Origin: an uncultured Collinsella sp.
Lineage (GTDB): Bacteria; Actinomycetota; Coriobacteriia; Coriobacteriales; Coriobacteriaceae
NCBI GenBank assembly: GCA_902497025.1
Contig: CABVDJ010000015.1
Span: 1-45,361, forward strand
Length of the DNA: 45,361 nt
Direction of reading: 5' to 3'
Shown here: positions 16,308-23,793 of the stretch, one piece after another
Layout of the letters: each line of letters starts with the position of its first letter
Position numbering within the stretch: the stretch's first letter is position 1
The notes under the pieces: model-generated
What the model was told of the DNA's origin: nothing
The model's database searches: none
Seen by the model: the letters and a program-made list of their open reading frames with translations, nothing else
Made by a program: the position numbers and the translations under genes

Positions 16308-17084
16308 ATGCCCCGATGCGCCCGCGCCGTTTCGCTCACCGGCTATTACCACGTCTTTGACCGTGGCAACTCCAAACAGATTATTTTTGAAGATGACTCT
16401 GACCGATATCGTTTCTTATCGGACATCTCGGACAGGCTTGCACGCCATAAAGTGGCAGTGTTGGCTTGGTGCCTTATGGACAACCACTTCCATTTGATGG
16501 TTGATGACCCATATGACAACCTTTCAAAGGCAATGCAGTGCGCACTGACGGCGTATGCTAAGTATTTCAATGGGAAAACGGGAAGAACGGGCCATCTGTT
16601 TGACAATCGCTATTCGCGTGTTGCGGTTGAGTCGGACACACAGGCGGTGCAGCTACTCGATTATATCCATCTCAATCCTGTGAAAGGTGCGATTGACTCT
16701 CTCGAAGCATACCGCTGGTCAAGCTTTAGGGCATACCAGCTGGGCTACGATCCCTTTGACATCTGTGACGCGGCTCCTATGCTCGATATTGTCGGGGGGT
16801 CTCGTCGCTATTGTGAGCATCTTAAGGAAGTTGCCGGGCGGATCTGGTCAGTTGAGATTCTTCCACGCCGACGGATCCTCGATGAGGATGCTCTTTCCGT
16901 TGCGCGCGAAGTCCTTCCGAGCATAGATCCTGCGCTGCTCAAGGCCCTGCCACGCCCCGATCGTGATGCGTGTCTGCTGAGGCTTAGGCGGGCACATCTC
17001 ACGGTCAAGCAAATTGCCCGCATCACCGGTATTGGCGCCACAAGCGTGACCAAGGCCACCACAGGCTGGAACGAGGCGGCGTGA
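16308..17084 (+). CDS. REP-associated tyrosine transposase (Y1/HUH superfamily)
   Basis: The 258-aa protein belongs to the Transposase_17/Y1 family, related to IS200/IS605 TnpA. RAYTs cut single-stranded hairpins through a 5'-phosphotyrosine. Visible motifs are the HUH pair in MDNHFHLMV (H60, H62), GHLFDNRYSR, and the catalytic tyrosine region LLDYIHLNPVKGA (Y119). The C-terminus adds a helix-turn-helix-like segment (LTVKQIARITGIGATSV). The ATG at 16308 is chosen for AAAGGAGAG at 16297-16305. In-frame sequence before it is not family-like. The gene is intact and looks less GC-biased than its neighbours, which suggests acquisition. The catalytic residues suggest activity, but RAYTs are usually single-copy and domesticated. 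Confidence 0.9.
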   Translation: MPRCARAVSLTGYYHVFDRGNSKQIIFEDDSDRYRFLSDISDRLARHKVAVLAWCLMDNHFHLMVDDPYDNLSKAMQCALTAYAKYFNGKTGRTGHLFDNRYSRVAVESDTQAVQLLDYIHLNPVKGAIDSLEAYRWSSFRAYQLGYDPFDICDAAPMLDIVGGSRRYCEHLKEVAGRIWSVEILPRRRILDEDALSVAREVLPSIDPALLKALPRPDRDACLLRLRRAHLTVKQIARITGIGATSVTKATTGWNEAA

Positions 17085-17124
17085 GGCAGGTCAGGACCTG
17101 ATCATGGCGCCGCATGCGTACGTC

Positions 17125-17178
17125 ATGTCTGTCCCCAATGCGTGAAAGCACTCATGTAAGTCTGTCCCCAATGAGTGC
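17125..17178 (-). repeat. Right REP-like repeat of the RAYT element (inverted copy)
   Basis: This segment has two copies of CTGTCCCCAATG (17129-17140 and 17162-17173), the complement of the left units. They are separated by the same linker carrying AAGCACTCATGTAAG. It runs directly into the hairpin at 17181. Confidence 0.75.
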
Positions 17179-17180
17179 AA

Positions 17181-17213
17181 AAAGGCGCCCTCCGTAGGGG
17201 AGGGCGCCTTTGG
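17181..17213. terminator. Bidirectional terminator between the RAYT element and rpmB
   Basis: A perfect 13-bp stem (AAAGGCGCCCTCC at 17181-17193 with GGAGGGCGCCTTT at 17199-17211) is flanked by A residues on the left and T residues on the right. It can end rpmB transcription on the minus strand. Confidence 0.8.
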
Positions 17214-17279
17214 TAAGTTCTATGTGAACGCGAGGTCTTTGACCCGGAGAGTCCGAGGTACTTGTTGGTAAGACCTTAT

Positions 17280-17468
17280 TTAGGAGCGCGCAACCTTGCC
17301 AGACTTGAGGCAGGTGGAGCAAACGTTCATCTTGCGACGGTGACCATCGACGACGACGTAGACGCGCTGGATGTTGGGGCGGAACTTACGGTTGGTGACG
17401 CGGTGAGAGTGGCTGATGGAGCGACCGGCAACGGGGTGCTTACCGCAAACTTCGCAAACTTTGGACAT
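17280..17468 (-). CDS. rpmB: 50S ribosomal protein L28, zinc-binding form
   Basis: The 62-aa product is a complete L28. It has CEVCGKHPVAG at the N-terminus and CSTC near the C-terminus, so it keeps all four cysteines of the zinc-binding form. The usual SHSHRVTNRKFRPNIQ stretch is present. The start is placed at the ATG that gives MSKVCEVCGK, with AAGGAGG eight bases before it. The open frame upstream (to 17516) carries no family sequence. It is transcribed alone on the minus strand, ended by the hairpin at 17181. Confidence 0.96.
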   Translation of the reverse strand: MSKVCEVCGKHPVAGRSISHSHRVTNRKFRPNIQRVYVVVDGHRRKMNVCSTCLKSGKVARS

Positions 17469-17522
17469 AACTGACCCTCCTTGGGCGACAAACGAACATG
17501 TCGCGTTAACAAACAAGCCTGA

Positions 17523-17531
17523 ACTATAGCA
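17523..17531 (-). promoter_or_regulatory. Candidate extended -10 promoter of rpmB
   Basis: On the minus strand TGCTATAGT lies 55 bases before the rpmB ATG. It is the same nonamer found before rpsT. No clear -35 box is present. Confidence 0.5.
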
Positions 17532-17790
17532 CAGAAGCAGCTCCCTGTGCGTAATCTACACAGAGATATTCCTCTTTTGGCGATAGTGCTCACGCCACGG
17601 CCCTGGACGTAGATCCGATTTGCGTGCAGCAGAGGGGATTATGCCAGCTCGTGCGTGCGTTTTCAAGCTCGTCCCACAAATATATATATAGGTTTATGGA
17701 GCATTGGGTTCCGTTTACGGATTGCTCTGTATTTACGCTCGCAATTAAGCTCGAGGTTGGCTACACTATCCCTTGACCATTAAAGGGGTA
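17532..17790. other. Gene-free stretch between divergent rpmB and pyr leader
   Basis: I see no coding frame with family resemblance here. The stretch contains an alternating TATATATATA tract (about 17680-17689). It also contains a weak candidate pyr promoter, TACACT at 17762-17767 with TCGCAA 17 bases before it, which is a poor match to consensus. No tRNA-like fold was recognised. Confidence 0.4.
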
Positions 17791-17792
17791 CG

Positions 17793-17900
17793 AGATACCC
17801 ACATGGAATTACATAGCTGCCAAAGAGCAGCCTTTCCTGTGGGTGTCTGGTCCGCTTTAAGCGGTCGGGCATCTATTTTTTTGACTGTGTCAGCAGTCAA
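17793..17900 (+). promoter_or_regulatory. Candidate transcription attenuator in the pyr operon leader
   Basis: An 11-bp stem (17793-17803 with 17838-17848) encloses a second hairpin, GCTGC/GCAGC, with the hexaloop CAAAGA at 17821-17826. The 3' arm of the outer stem overlaps the start of a terminator-like stem (about 17844-17871, with CCGCT/AGCGG at its tip). Seven T residues follow at 17876-17882. A third hairpin (17881-17887 with 17894-17900) lies just before the pyrR ribosome binding site. The outer stem and the full terminator compete for 17844-17848, as expected of an attenuator. PyrR is the likely regulator because its gene comes next. The direction of control is not clear from the sequence. 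Confidence 0.55.
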
Positions 17901-17921
17901 GACATGTGAGGAAGGAGATCG

Positions 17922-18506
17922 ATGGGCACGACTTCCCCCAAGGCGGTCATCATGGACGAGACCGCCGTCAATCGAGCGATGACCCGCATCGCGCACGAGA
18001 TTCTCGAGCGCAACGAGGGCTGTGAAGACCTCGCTCTGGTCGGCATCGTCACGCGCGGCGACCTTCTGGCAAAGAAACTCGCCGAGGAGATCAAGAAGAT
18101 CGAGGGCGTCGAAGTTCCGCTCGGCAGCCTCGACATCAGCTTCTACCGTGATGACTATGCGACCAATTTCGCTCCCGCGATCCACGCCACCAACATTCCC
18201 TTTAGCGTCGACGGCAAGCGCGTCGTGCTGGTGGACGACATCCTGTACACGGGTCGTACCATCCGCGCCGCTCTAGACGCCGTCATGGACCTGGGCCGTC
18301 CGAGCCGCATTGAGCTGGCAGTCCTCGTTGACCGCGGCCACCGCGAGCTCCCCATCTCGCCGGACTTTGTCGGCAAGAACGTTCCCTCGTCGCATGAGGA
18401 GAACGTGCACCTATATATGAAGGAAGTCGACGGCCACACCGCTGTCGAGATTAACGACGTCGCGCCGGGTTCCCACGTGGGCTCCGCGCCGCTGGGAGGT
18501 GAGTAG
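17922..18506 (+). CDS. pyrR: PyrR, pyr operon attenuation regulator / uracil phosphoribosyltransferase
   Basis: PyrR binds pyr mRNA in response to UMP/UTP and also has uracil phosphoribosyltransferase activity. The 194-aa product has the PRPP-binding motif VVLVDDILYTGRTIRAA at about residues 104-120 and the family segments LVGIVTRGDLLA, LDISFYRDD and VLVDRGHRELPI. The ATG has AAGGAG at 17912-17917. It is the first gene of the pyrimidine operon and follows the attenuator-like leader, so it probably regulates its own transcript. Its 3' end contains the ribosome binding site of pyrB. Confidence 0.96.
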   Translation: MGTTSPKAVIMDETAVNRAMTRIAHEILERNEGCEDLALVGIVTRGDLLAKKLAEEIKKIEGVEVPLGSLDISFYRDDYATNFAPAIHATNIPFSVDGKRVVLVDDILYTGRTIRAALDAVMDLGRPSRIELAVLVDRGHRELPISPDFVGKNVPSSHEENVHLYMKEVDGHTAVEINDVAPGSHVGSAPLGGE

Positions 18507-18510
18507 TACC

Positions 18511-19455
18511 GTGGCGTTCAACCATAAGCACCTGATCGACATTACCGAGTACTCCGAAGAGGACATCAAGCTCATCCTCGAGACCGCCAAGGCGTTCTCC
18601 GAGGTCAACGAGCGTGCCATCAAGAAGGTCCCCACGCTCAAGGGCAAGACCATCGTCAACATGTTCAACGAGCCCTCGACGCGCACCCGCAGCTCCTTCG
18701 AGCTTGCCGAGAAGCGTCTTTCGGCCGACAGCCTCAACTTTGGTGGCTCCTCGACCTCTACGGTCAAGGGTGAGAGCCTCGTCGACACCGTCGAGACCCT
18801 CAACGCCTATAAGATCGACTGCATCGTTGTGCGCGACAAGCACGCCGGCGCTCCCTACATCGTCACGCAGAACTCGCCCGCGAGCGTCATCTGCGCCGGT
18901 GACGGCAAACACAACCATCCTACGCAGGCCCTGCTCGACCTGTACACCATCTGGGAGCACAAGGGTGACTTCCACGGTCTGAAGGTCGCCGTCGTCGGCG
19001 ATATCGCGCACTCCCGCGTCTGCGGTTCGCTGATCCCCGCCCTTAAGATTATGGGCTGCGAGACCTACGCCGTCGCCCCCGGCACGCTGCTGCCGCCGTC
19101 GCCCGAGGTCCTGGGCTGCGACCACGTGACGAGCGACCTCGATTCCGTCCTGCCCGAGCTGGACGTCGTCTACATGCTGCGCGTGCAGCAGGAGCGCCTC
19201 GAGGGTGCCCCGTTCCCGACCATTCGCGAGTACCACAAGCTTTTCGGCCTGACCAAGGACCGCGAGAAGCTCATGAAGCCCGACGCAATCATCTGCCACC
19301 CGGGCCCCATCAACCGCGGCGTCGAGTTCGACTCCTATATGGCCGACCACCCGCAACGCTCCGTCATCCTGGAGCAGGTCTACGCTGGTATCTGCGTGCG
19401 TATGGCTATCCTGTATCTGCTGCTTGGAGGTGCCGATAATGGCCTTGCTTCTTAA
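18511..19455 (+). CDS. pyrB: Aspartate carbamoyltransferase catalytic subunit
   Basis: PyrB condenses carbamoyl phosphate and aspartate. The 314-aa protein has the carbamoyl-phosphate loop NEPSTRTRSSFE (about residues 52-63), HPTQALLDLYT and the C-terminal HPGPINRGVE. The GTG at 18511 is preferred because GGGAGG at 18494-18499 overlaps the other in-frame GTG (18499). No pyrI regulatory subunit gene follows, so the enzyme is probably the unregulated trimer or a type that works with PyrC. The gene overlaps pyrC by 17 bases. Confidence 0.96.
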   Translation: MAFNHKHLIDITEYSEEDIKLILETAKAFSEVNERAIKKVPTLKGKTIVNMFNEPSTRTRSSFELAEKRLSADSLNFGGSSTSTVKGESLVDTVETLNAYKIDCIVVRDKHAGAPYIVTQNSPASVICAGDGKHNHPTQALLDLYTIWEHKGDFHGLKVAVVGDIAHSRVCGSLIPALKIMGCETYAVAPGTLLPPSPEVLGCDHVTSDLDSVLPELDVVYMLRVQQERLEGAPFPTIREYHKLFGLTKDREKLMKPDAIICHPGPINRGVEFDSYMADHPQRSVILEQVYAGICVRMAILYLLLGGADNGLAS

Positions 19456-20728
19456 GAATGCCCACGTCGTCGACCCGTCCGTCGAGCTTGACGGTATCGT
19501 TGACGTCCTGATTGACGGCGACAAGATCGCCGAGGTCGGCGAGAATCTCGCCGTCGAGGGAGCCGAGGTCCGCGACCTTTCCGGCAAGTACCTCGTCCCT
19601 GGCCTGGTGGATATGCACGTTCACCTTCGCGAGCCCGGCTATGAGGTCAAAGAGGACATCGAGAGCGGCACCCGCGCAGCTGCCAAGGGCGGCTTTACCG
19701 GCGTGTGCGCCATGCCCAACACCGATCCCGTCACCGATAACGGCACCGTCGTGGAGTTCGTCAAGTCCCGCGCTGCCGAGGTCGGTCACTGCCGCGTCTA
19801 TCCGTCGGGCGCCATGACCCGCGGTCTTAAGGGCGAGGCCATGTCCGAGATGGGCGATATGGTCGCCCACGGCGCCGTCGCCTTCACCGACGACGGTCGC
19901 GGCGTGCAGGGCGCGGGTATGCTCCGTCGTTGCATGGACTACGGCAAGATGTTCGGCAAGGTCTTTATGAGCCACTGCCAGGACGAGGACCTGGTCGGCC
20001 ACGGCCAGATCAACGAGGGCAAGGTTTCGACCCGTCTGGCTCTCGAGGGCTGGCCGGCTGCCGGCGAGGAGCTCCAGATCGCCCGCGACATCGAGATCGC
20101 CAAGCTGACCGGTGCCAAGCTGCACATCCAGCACATCTCCACCGCCCATGGCCTGGAGATCGTGCGTGCCGGCAAGGCCGCTGGCGTTCAGGTTACCTGC
20201 GAGGCCACCCCGCACCACATGTTCCTGACCGAGAACGATCTAGACGAGACCTACAACACCTCGCTCAAGGTCAACCCGCCGCTGCGTACCGAGGAGGATG
20301 CCGAGGCCATCCGTCAGGGCGTCATCGACGGCACCGTCGACGTTATCGTCACCGATCACGCTCCCCACACCCCGTGGGAGAAGGCCCGCGAGTTCGAGCT
20401 TGCGCCCTTTGGCATGATCGGTCTCGAGACCTCGCTGTCGCTCGTGCTCACCGAGCTGGTCAACACGGGTAAGATGAGCATGGGCCGCATGGTCGAGCTC
20501 ATGGCCATCAAGCCGCGTGAGATCCTGGGCCTCGACCAGGTTCAGGTCAAGGCGGGCTCCGTTGCCGACCTGACCGTGTTCGACGCGTCCGCCACCTGGA
20601 CGGTCGGCGAGGACGGTTACGAGTCGCGCGCCGAGAACTCCGGTTTCGCCGGCCGCACGCTCACCGGTCGTGCCACCGATGTGTTTGTCGGCGGTAAGCA
20701 GACGCTCGCCGACGGCTGCATCTGCTAG
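19439..20728 (+). CDS. pyrC: Dihydroorotase, class I
   Basis: PyrC cyclises carbamoyl aspartate to dihydroorotate at a zinc centre. The 429-aa amidohydrolase has DMHVHLREPG (metal-binding HxH), MPNTDPVTDN, HIQHIST, the histidine in EATPHHMFLT and the catalytic aspartate in VTDHAPHT. Its length and motifs fit the class I type found in Gram-positives. The ATG at 19439 has GGAGG at 19426-19430 and lies inside the pyrB end, so coupling is likely. The next gene starts 92 bases later, the only sizeable gap in the operon. Confidence 0.96.
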   Translation: MALLLKNAHVVDPSVELDGIVDVLIDGDKIAEVGENLAVEGAEVRDLSGKYLVPGLVDMHVHLREPGYEVKEDIESGTRAAAKGGFTGVCAMPNTDPVTDNGTVVEFVKSRAAEVGHCRVYPSGAMTRGLKGEAMSEMGDMVAHGAVAFTDDGRGVQGAGMLRRCMDYGKMFGKVFMSHCQDEDLVGHGQINEGKVSTRLALEGWPAAGEELQIARDIEIAKLTGAKLHIQHISTAHGLEIVRAGKAAGVQVTCEATPHHMFLTENDLDETYNTSLKVNPPLRTEEDAEAIRQGVIDGTVDVIVTDHAPHTPWEKAREFELAPFGMIGLETSLSLVLTELVNTGKMSMGRMVELMAIKPREILGLDQVQVKAGSVADLTVFDASATWTVGEDGYESRAENSGFAGRTLTGRATDVFVGGKQTLADGCIC

Positions 20729-20748
20729 CATAGCCTTATCGCTTTTGT

Positions 20749-20790
20749 GCGCGGTGCCCTTGCGGTGCCGCGCTTTCTGTTCGTTTTGAC
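20749..20790 (+). terminator. Weak hairpin in the pyrC-pyrK gap
   Basis: GCGCGG (20749-20754) pairs with CCGCGC (20768-20773). A broken T-rich tail (TTTCTGTTCGTTTT) follows. The stem is short, so at most this is a partial terminator or an RNA processing site inside the operon. Confidence 0.35.
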
Positions 20791-20820
20791 CATGCAATCG
20801 CATGGGGGATTGGAGCGTCT

Positions 20821-21612
20821 ATGCCCACACCTTCCACTGCACGCATGCACGACTTCGAGGTCGTCTCGAACCAGGAGATCGTCGACGGCATCTTCTCGCT
20901 CGTTATTTCGGCCCCCAAGCTTGCAAGTGCGCTCAAGCCCGGTCAGTTTGTGAACATCGCCGTGCCCGGCGATGCGTCCTCGCTGCTTCGCGTGCCCCTG
21001 AGCTTCTATCGCGCCGACGCCCAGGCCGGTACCGTCGAGCTGTGGTACGCCGTCGTGGGCGACGATACCCGTCGTTTGTCCCAGATGGGCCCTGGCTCCA
21101 CCTCTAACCTGCTGGGCCCCGGTGGTCGTGGTTGGATGGTACCCGAGGGCACCAGGAAGGCGCTGCTCGTGGCGGGCGGCATCGGCGTTCCGCCCGTGCT
21201 GTGCCTCGCCGGCATGCTTGCCGAGCAGGGTGTGGCCGTCGACGTGTGCCTGGGCTTTGGCACCGCGTCCAAGGCCGTGGGCATCGATGAGTTCCGCGCT
21301 CTGTGCGACACGGTCAACGTTTGCACTGACGACGGTTCGCTCGGCACGCACGGTTTTTGCACCGATCCTGCCGCCGAGCTGCTCGGCGAGGGCGGCTACG
21401 ACTATGTCGCCAGCTGCGGTCCCGCCGTCATGATGAAGAAGGTCGCCGCCGCTGCCGCCGAGGCCGGTGCCTACTGCGAGGTGTCGCTCGAGCGCATGAT
21501 GAGCTGTGGCTTTGGCGCCTGCAACACCTGCAATGTCGAGACGGTCGACGGTATGAAGGGTGCTTGCATGTGCGGCCCCGTGTTCGATGCTTCCAAGGTG
21601 GTGGTCTTCTAG
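20821..21612 (+). CDS. pyrK: Dihydroorotate dehydrogenase B electron transfer subunit
   Basis: PyrK carries FAD and a [2Fe-2S] cluster and passes electrons from PyrD to NAD+. The 263-aa protein has an FNR-like FAD domain (about 10-105, with LRVPLSFYRAD), an NAD-binding part with LLVAGGIGVPPVL, and the C-terminal cluster ligands in MMSCGFGACNTC with a further cysteine in KGACMCGPVF. Its presence shows that PyrD is the NAD-linked class 1B enzyme, which suits an anaerobe. The stop TAG shares its final base with the GTG start of pyrD. Confidence 0.95.
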   Translation: MPTPSTARMHDFEVVSNQEIVDGIFSLVISAPKLASALKPGQFVNIAVPGDASSLLRVPLSFYRADAQAGTVELWYAVVGDDTRRLSQMGPGSTSNLLGPGGRGWMVPEGTRKALLVAGGIGVPPVLCLAGMLAEQGVAVDVCLGFGTASKAVGIDEFRALCDTVNVCTDDGSLGTHGFCTDPAAELLGEGGYDYVASCGPAVMMKKVAAAAAEAGAYCEVSLERMMSCGFGACNTCNVETVDGMKGACMCGPVFDASKVVVF

Positions 21613-22535
21613 TGGGTACCGTGAACATGGCCGTCGATTTCGGCGGCGTCAAGATGCAGAACCCCATCAACACCGCAGCCGGTACCTTTGGCTACGGTTG
21701 GCAGTTCCAGAACTTCTTTGATGTTTCCCAGCTGGGCGCCATCACCACCAAGGGTTGCGCTGCCGAGCCCTGGCCCGGCAACCCCGCGCCCCGCATGGCC
21801 GAGATTCCCGGCGGTATGATCAACTCCGTGGGCCTTCAGAACCCTGGCGTGGCTGCCTTTGCCCGTGAGTCTGGTCCGTGGCTCGAGCAGCTCTCCAAGG
21901 ACGGTTGCCAGGTCATCTGCCAGGTCGCCGGTCACTCCGTCGAGGAGTTTGTCCGCGCGCTCGAGATGTATGTCGAGCTGTGCCCCTGGGCTGCCGGCTA
22001 CGAGATCAACGTGAGCTGCCCTAATATCGCCGCCGGCGGTGCCGCCATGGGCTCCACGCCCGAGGGCGCCTCTTCCGTTATGGCTGCCTGCCGTAAGGTG
22101 ACCGATAAGCCGCTGTTCGTGAAGATGGCGCCGGTCAACGTCGCCGAGATCGCCAGGGCCCTCGAGGCTGCCGGTGCCGACGGCCTTTCAGTTATCAACT
22201 CCATCCAGGGCATGGCCATCGACGTCCATACCCGCAAGTCCCGCGTGGCCAAGCCCAAGGGCGGCCTTTCGGGCCCGCTGTGCCACCACATCGCCGTGCG
22301 CATGGTCTGGGAGGTTGCCCAGGCCGTCGATATCCCCATCAACGGTGTCGGCGGTGTCATGACCGGCGAGGATGCGGCCGAGTTTATCCTCGCTGGCGCC
22401 ACCTGCGTGTCGGTCGGCATGGCCAACTTCGTCGATCCGTGCGCTTCGATTAAGATCGCGCACGAGCTCGAGGCCTGGGCGGAGTCCCAGGGCGTGAAGG
22501 ACATCAACGAGCTGGTAGGTGCTTTCGAATGCTAG
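21612..22535 (+). CDS. pyrD: Dihydroorotate dehydrogenase, class 1B catalytic subunit
   Basis: PyrD oxidises dihydroorotate to orotate with FMN. The 307-aa TIM barrel has NPINTAAGTFGYG near the start, the catalytic cysteine in YEINVSCPNI (the class 1B base), VKMAPVN and the phosphate-binding end INGVGGVMTGEDAAEF. The GTG at 21612 (TAGTG overlap with pyrK) gives MGTVNMAVDFGG. GTG at 21621 and ATG at 21627 are alternatives. The in-frame open sequence further upstream lies inside pyrK and is not coding. It overlaps pyrF by 7 bases. Confidence 0.95.
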   Translation: MGTVNMAVDFGGVKMQNPINTAAGTFGYGWQFQNFFDVSQLGAITTKGCAAEPWPGNPAPRMAEIPGGMINSVGLQNPGVAAFARESGPWLEQLSKDGCQVICQVAGHSVEEFVRALEMYVELCPWAAGYEINVSCPNIAAGGAAMGSTPEGASSVMAACRKVTDKPLFVKMAPVNVAEIARALEAAGADGLSVINSIQGMAIDVHTRKSRVAKPKGGLSGPLCHHIAVRMVWEVAQAVDIPINGVGGVMTGEDAAEFILAGATCVSVGMANFVDPCASIKIAHELEAWAESQGVKDINELVGAFEC

Positions 22536-23245
22536 AGACCGATGCCCGCGACCGCGTTATCGTCGCCCTCGACTGCGACCGTGAGCGTGCGCTCGAGCTC
22601 GCCCACGAGCTTTCTGGTCATGCCGCCTGGCTCAAGGTTGGCATGACGCTCTATTACGCCGAGGGTCCTGAGATCGTCAAGACGTTCAAGGATTTGGGCT
22701 TTAAGGTCTTCCTTGACCTTAAGTTCCATGACATTCCGCATCAGGTTCGCGGTGCCGCCCGTTCGGCCTCGCTTGCCGGTGCCGACCTGCTCTCGGTTCA
22801 CGGCTTGGGTTCGGGCGCCATGCTCGCTGCCTGCCGCGAGGGTGCCGAGGAGGCGCGCGAGGACCGCGCCAAGCTCGTCGCCATCACCGTTCTCACGAGC
22901 ATGAATCAGGATGCCTTGAGCGAGATCGGCGTCGAGTCGCCCGTGGCTGAGGAGGCCGCCCGCCTGGCAAAGCTCGCTCAGGCCAGTGGCATCGATGGCA
23001 TCGTGTGCTCGCCGATGGAGGCTCACGACATGCGTGAGCTGCTGGGTCCTGATGCCCTGATCGTGACTCCAGGCGTGCGTCCGGTGGGTGCCGCCCTTGG
23101 TGATCAGTCCCGCGTGGCGACGCCTTCCCAGGCTATCGAGCGCGGCGCAAGCCACATTGTGGTGGGCCGTCCCATCACCGACGCCGACGATCCGGTTGCC
23201 GCCTTTGACGCCATCGTCGCCGAGCTGGTCGAAAACGTCGCGTAA
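22529..23245 (+). CDS. pyrF: Orotidine 5'-phosphate decarboxylase
   Basis: PyrF decarboxylates OMP to UMP, the last step of the pathway. The 238-aa protein has VALDCDRE at the first strand, LDLKFHDIPHQV (the Lys-Asp catalytic array), and the phosphate-binding end LIVTPGVRPVG and IVVGRPIT. It is the last gene of the operon. pyrE (orotate phosphoribosyltransferase) and carAB are not in this operon and are not fused to any gene in it. Confidence 0.96.
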   Translation: MLETDARDRVIVALDCDRERALELAHELSGHAAWLKVGMTLYYAEGPEIVKTFKDLGFKVFLDLKFHDIPHQVRGAARSASLAGADLLSVHGLGSGAMLAACREGAEEAREDRAKLVAITVLTSMNQDALSEIGVESPVAEEAARLAKLAQASGIDGIVCSPMEAHDMRELLGPDALIVTPGVRPVGAALGDQSRVATPSQAIERGASHIVVGRPITDADDPVAAFDAIVAELVENVA

Positions 23246-23290
23246 AAGATTCCCCTAAGTCACCACTTTTGGGTCTCATTAGCACAAAAT

Positions 23291-23355
23291 AGCCCCTGTG
23301 CCTGCGTAAACTTTCCCATCCTTTGTGTGGAATCGCAGGTCAGGGGCTTAACTTT
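23291..23355 (+). terminator. Probable terminator of the pyr operon
   Basis: AGCCCCTG and CCTGCG (23291-23306) pair with CGCAGG and CAGGGGCT (23334-23348), with a small internal bulge and a long loop of about 27 bases. The sequence TAACTTT follows. The stem is strong but the T tract is poor. Confidence 0.5.
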
Positions 23356-23431
23356 GGGCGCAGTATATTGCACTTTTTGCGGGTATCGTCTAACCTATGG
23401 AGCCGCGATTGGGCATTTTGTACGTTCTACG

Positions 23432-23440
23432 TGCTAAAAT
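23432..23440 (+). promoter_or_regulatory. Candidate extended -10 promoter of mihF
   Basis: TGCTAAAAT lies 45 bases before the mihF ATG. The sequence TTGGGC at 23409-23414 could be a -35 box, but at a long 20-base spacing. Confidence 0.5.
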
Positions 23441-23484
23441 GCCAATTATTGAATCAGATATAACCCAACTATTTGGAGGTACGA

Positions 23485-23793
23485 ATGGCACTCCCTCAGC
23501 TTACCGATGAGCAGCGTAAGCAGGCTCTTGAGAAGGCTGCTGCCGCACGTCACGCCCGCGCTGAGCTTCGCGAGCAGATCAAGAAGGGCGAGAAGTCCCT
23601 TGAGTCCGTGCTCAACTCCGATGACCCCATCGCTTCCCGCATGAAGGTTTCCACCCTCATCGAGTCTCTTCCTGGTTATGGCAAGGCCAAGGCCGCCAAG
23701 ATCATGGAGGAGCTCGGTATCTCCGCTACCCGTCGCGTCCAGGGCCTCGGCGTCCGTCAGCGCGAGCAGCTCCTCGAGCAGCTGACCAAATAA
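23485..23793 (+). CDS. mihF: Actinobacterial integration host factor mIHF
   Basis: mIHF is a nucleoid-associated DNA-bending protein specific to Actinomycetota and unrelated to proteobacterial IHF. The 102-aa product has a long basic N-terminal helix (EQRKQALEKAAAARHARAE). A helix-two-turn-helix DNA-binding core follows, with STLIESLPGYGKAKAAKIME and the basic RRVQGLGVRQRE. GGAGG at 23475-23479 marks the ATG at 23485. The mihF-gmk-rpoZ order is typical of actinobacteria and is one of the best taxonomic clues in the window. Confidence 0.95.
   Translation: MALPQLTDEQRKQALEKAAAARHARAELREQIKKGEKSLESVLNSDDPIASRMKVSTLIESLPGYGKAKAAKIMEELGISATRRVQGLGVRQREQLLEQLTK

Larger units (their letters stand above)
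16127..17178 (+). mobile_element. RAYT element: Y1 transposase gene between inverted repeats
   Basis: A single transposase gene is bounded by two near-identical inverted repeats of about 50 bp (16127-16177 and 17125-17178). Each repeat holds two copies of the unit CATTGGGGACAG. This is the arrangement of REP-associated tyrosine transposases and their cognate palindromic repeats. No target-site duplication was identified. The element separates adhE from rpmB. Confidence 0.75.

Noticed and set aside
16127..17178. A CRISPR-like array suggested by repeated CATTGGGGACAG units
   Set aside because: There are only two units per side, the two sides are inverted, and they flank a Y1 transposase. Spacer-like variety and cas genes are absent.
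21357..21611. An extended N-terminus for pyrD inside pyrK
   Set aside because: The frame is open but lies within pyrK, encodes an Arg/Cys-rich string, and the PyrD family starts near MAVDFGGVKMQNP.
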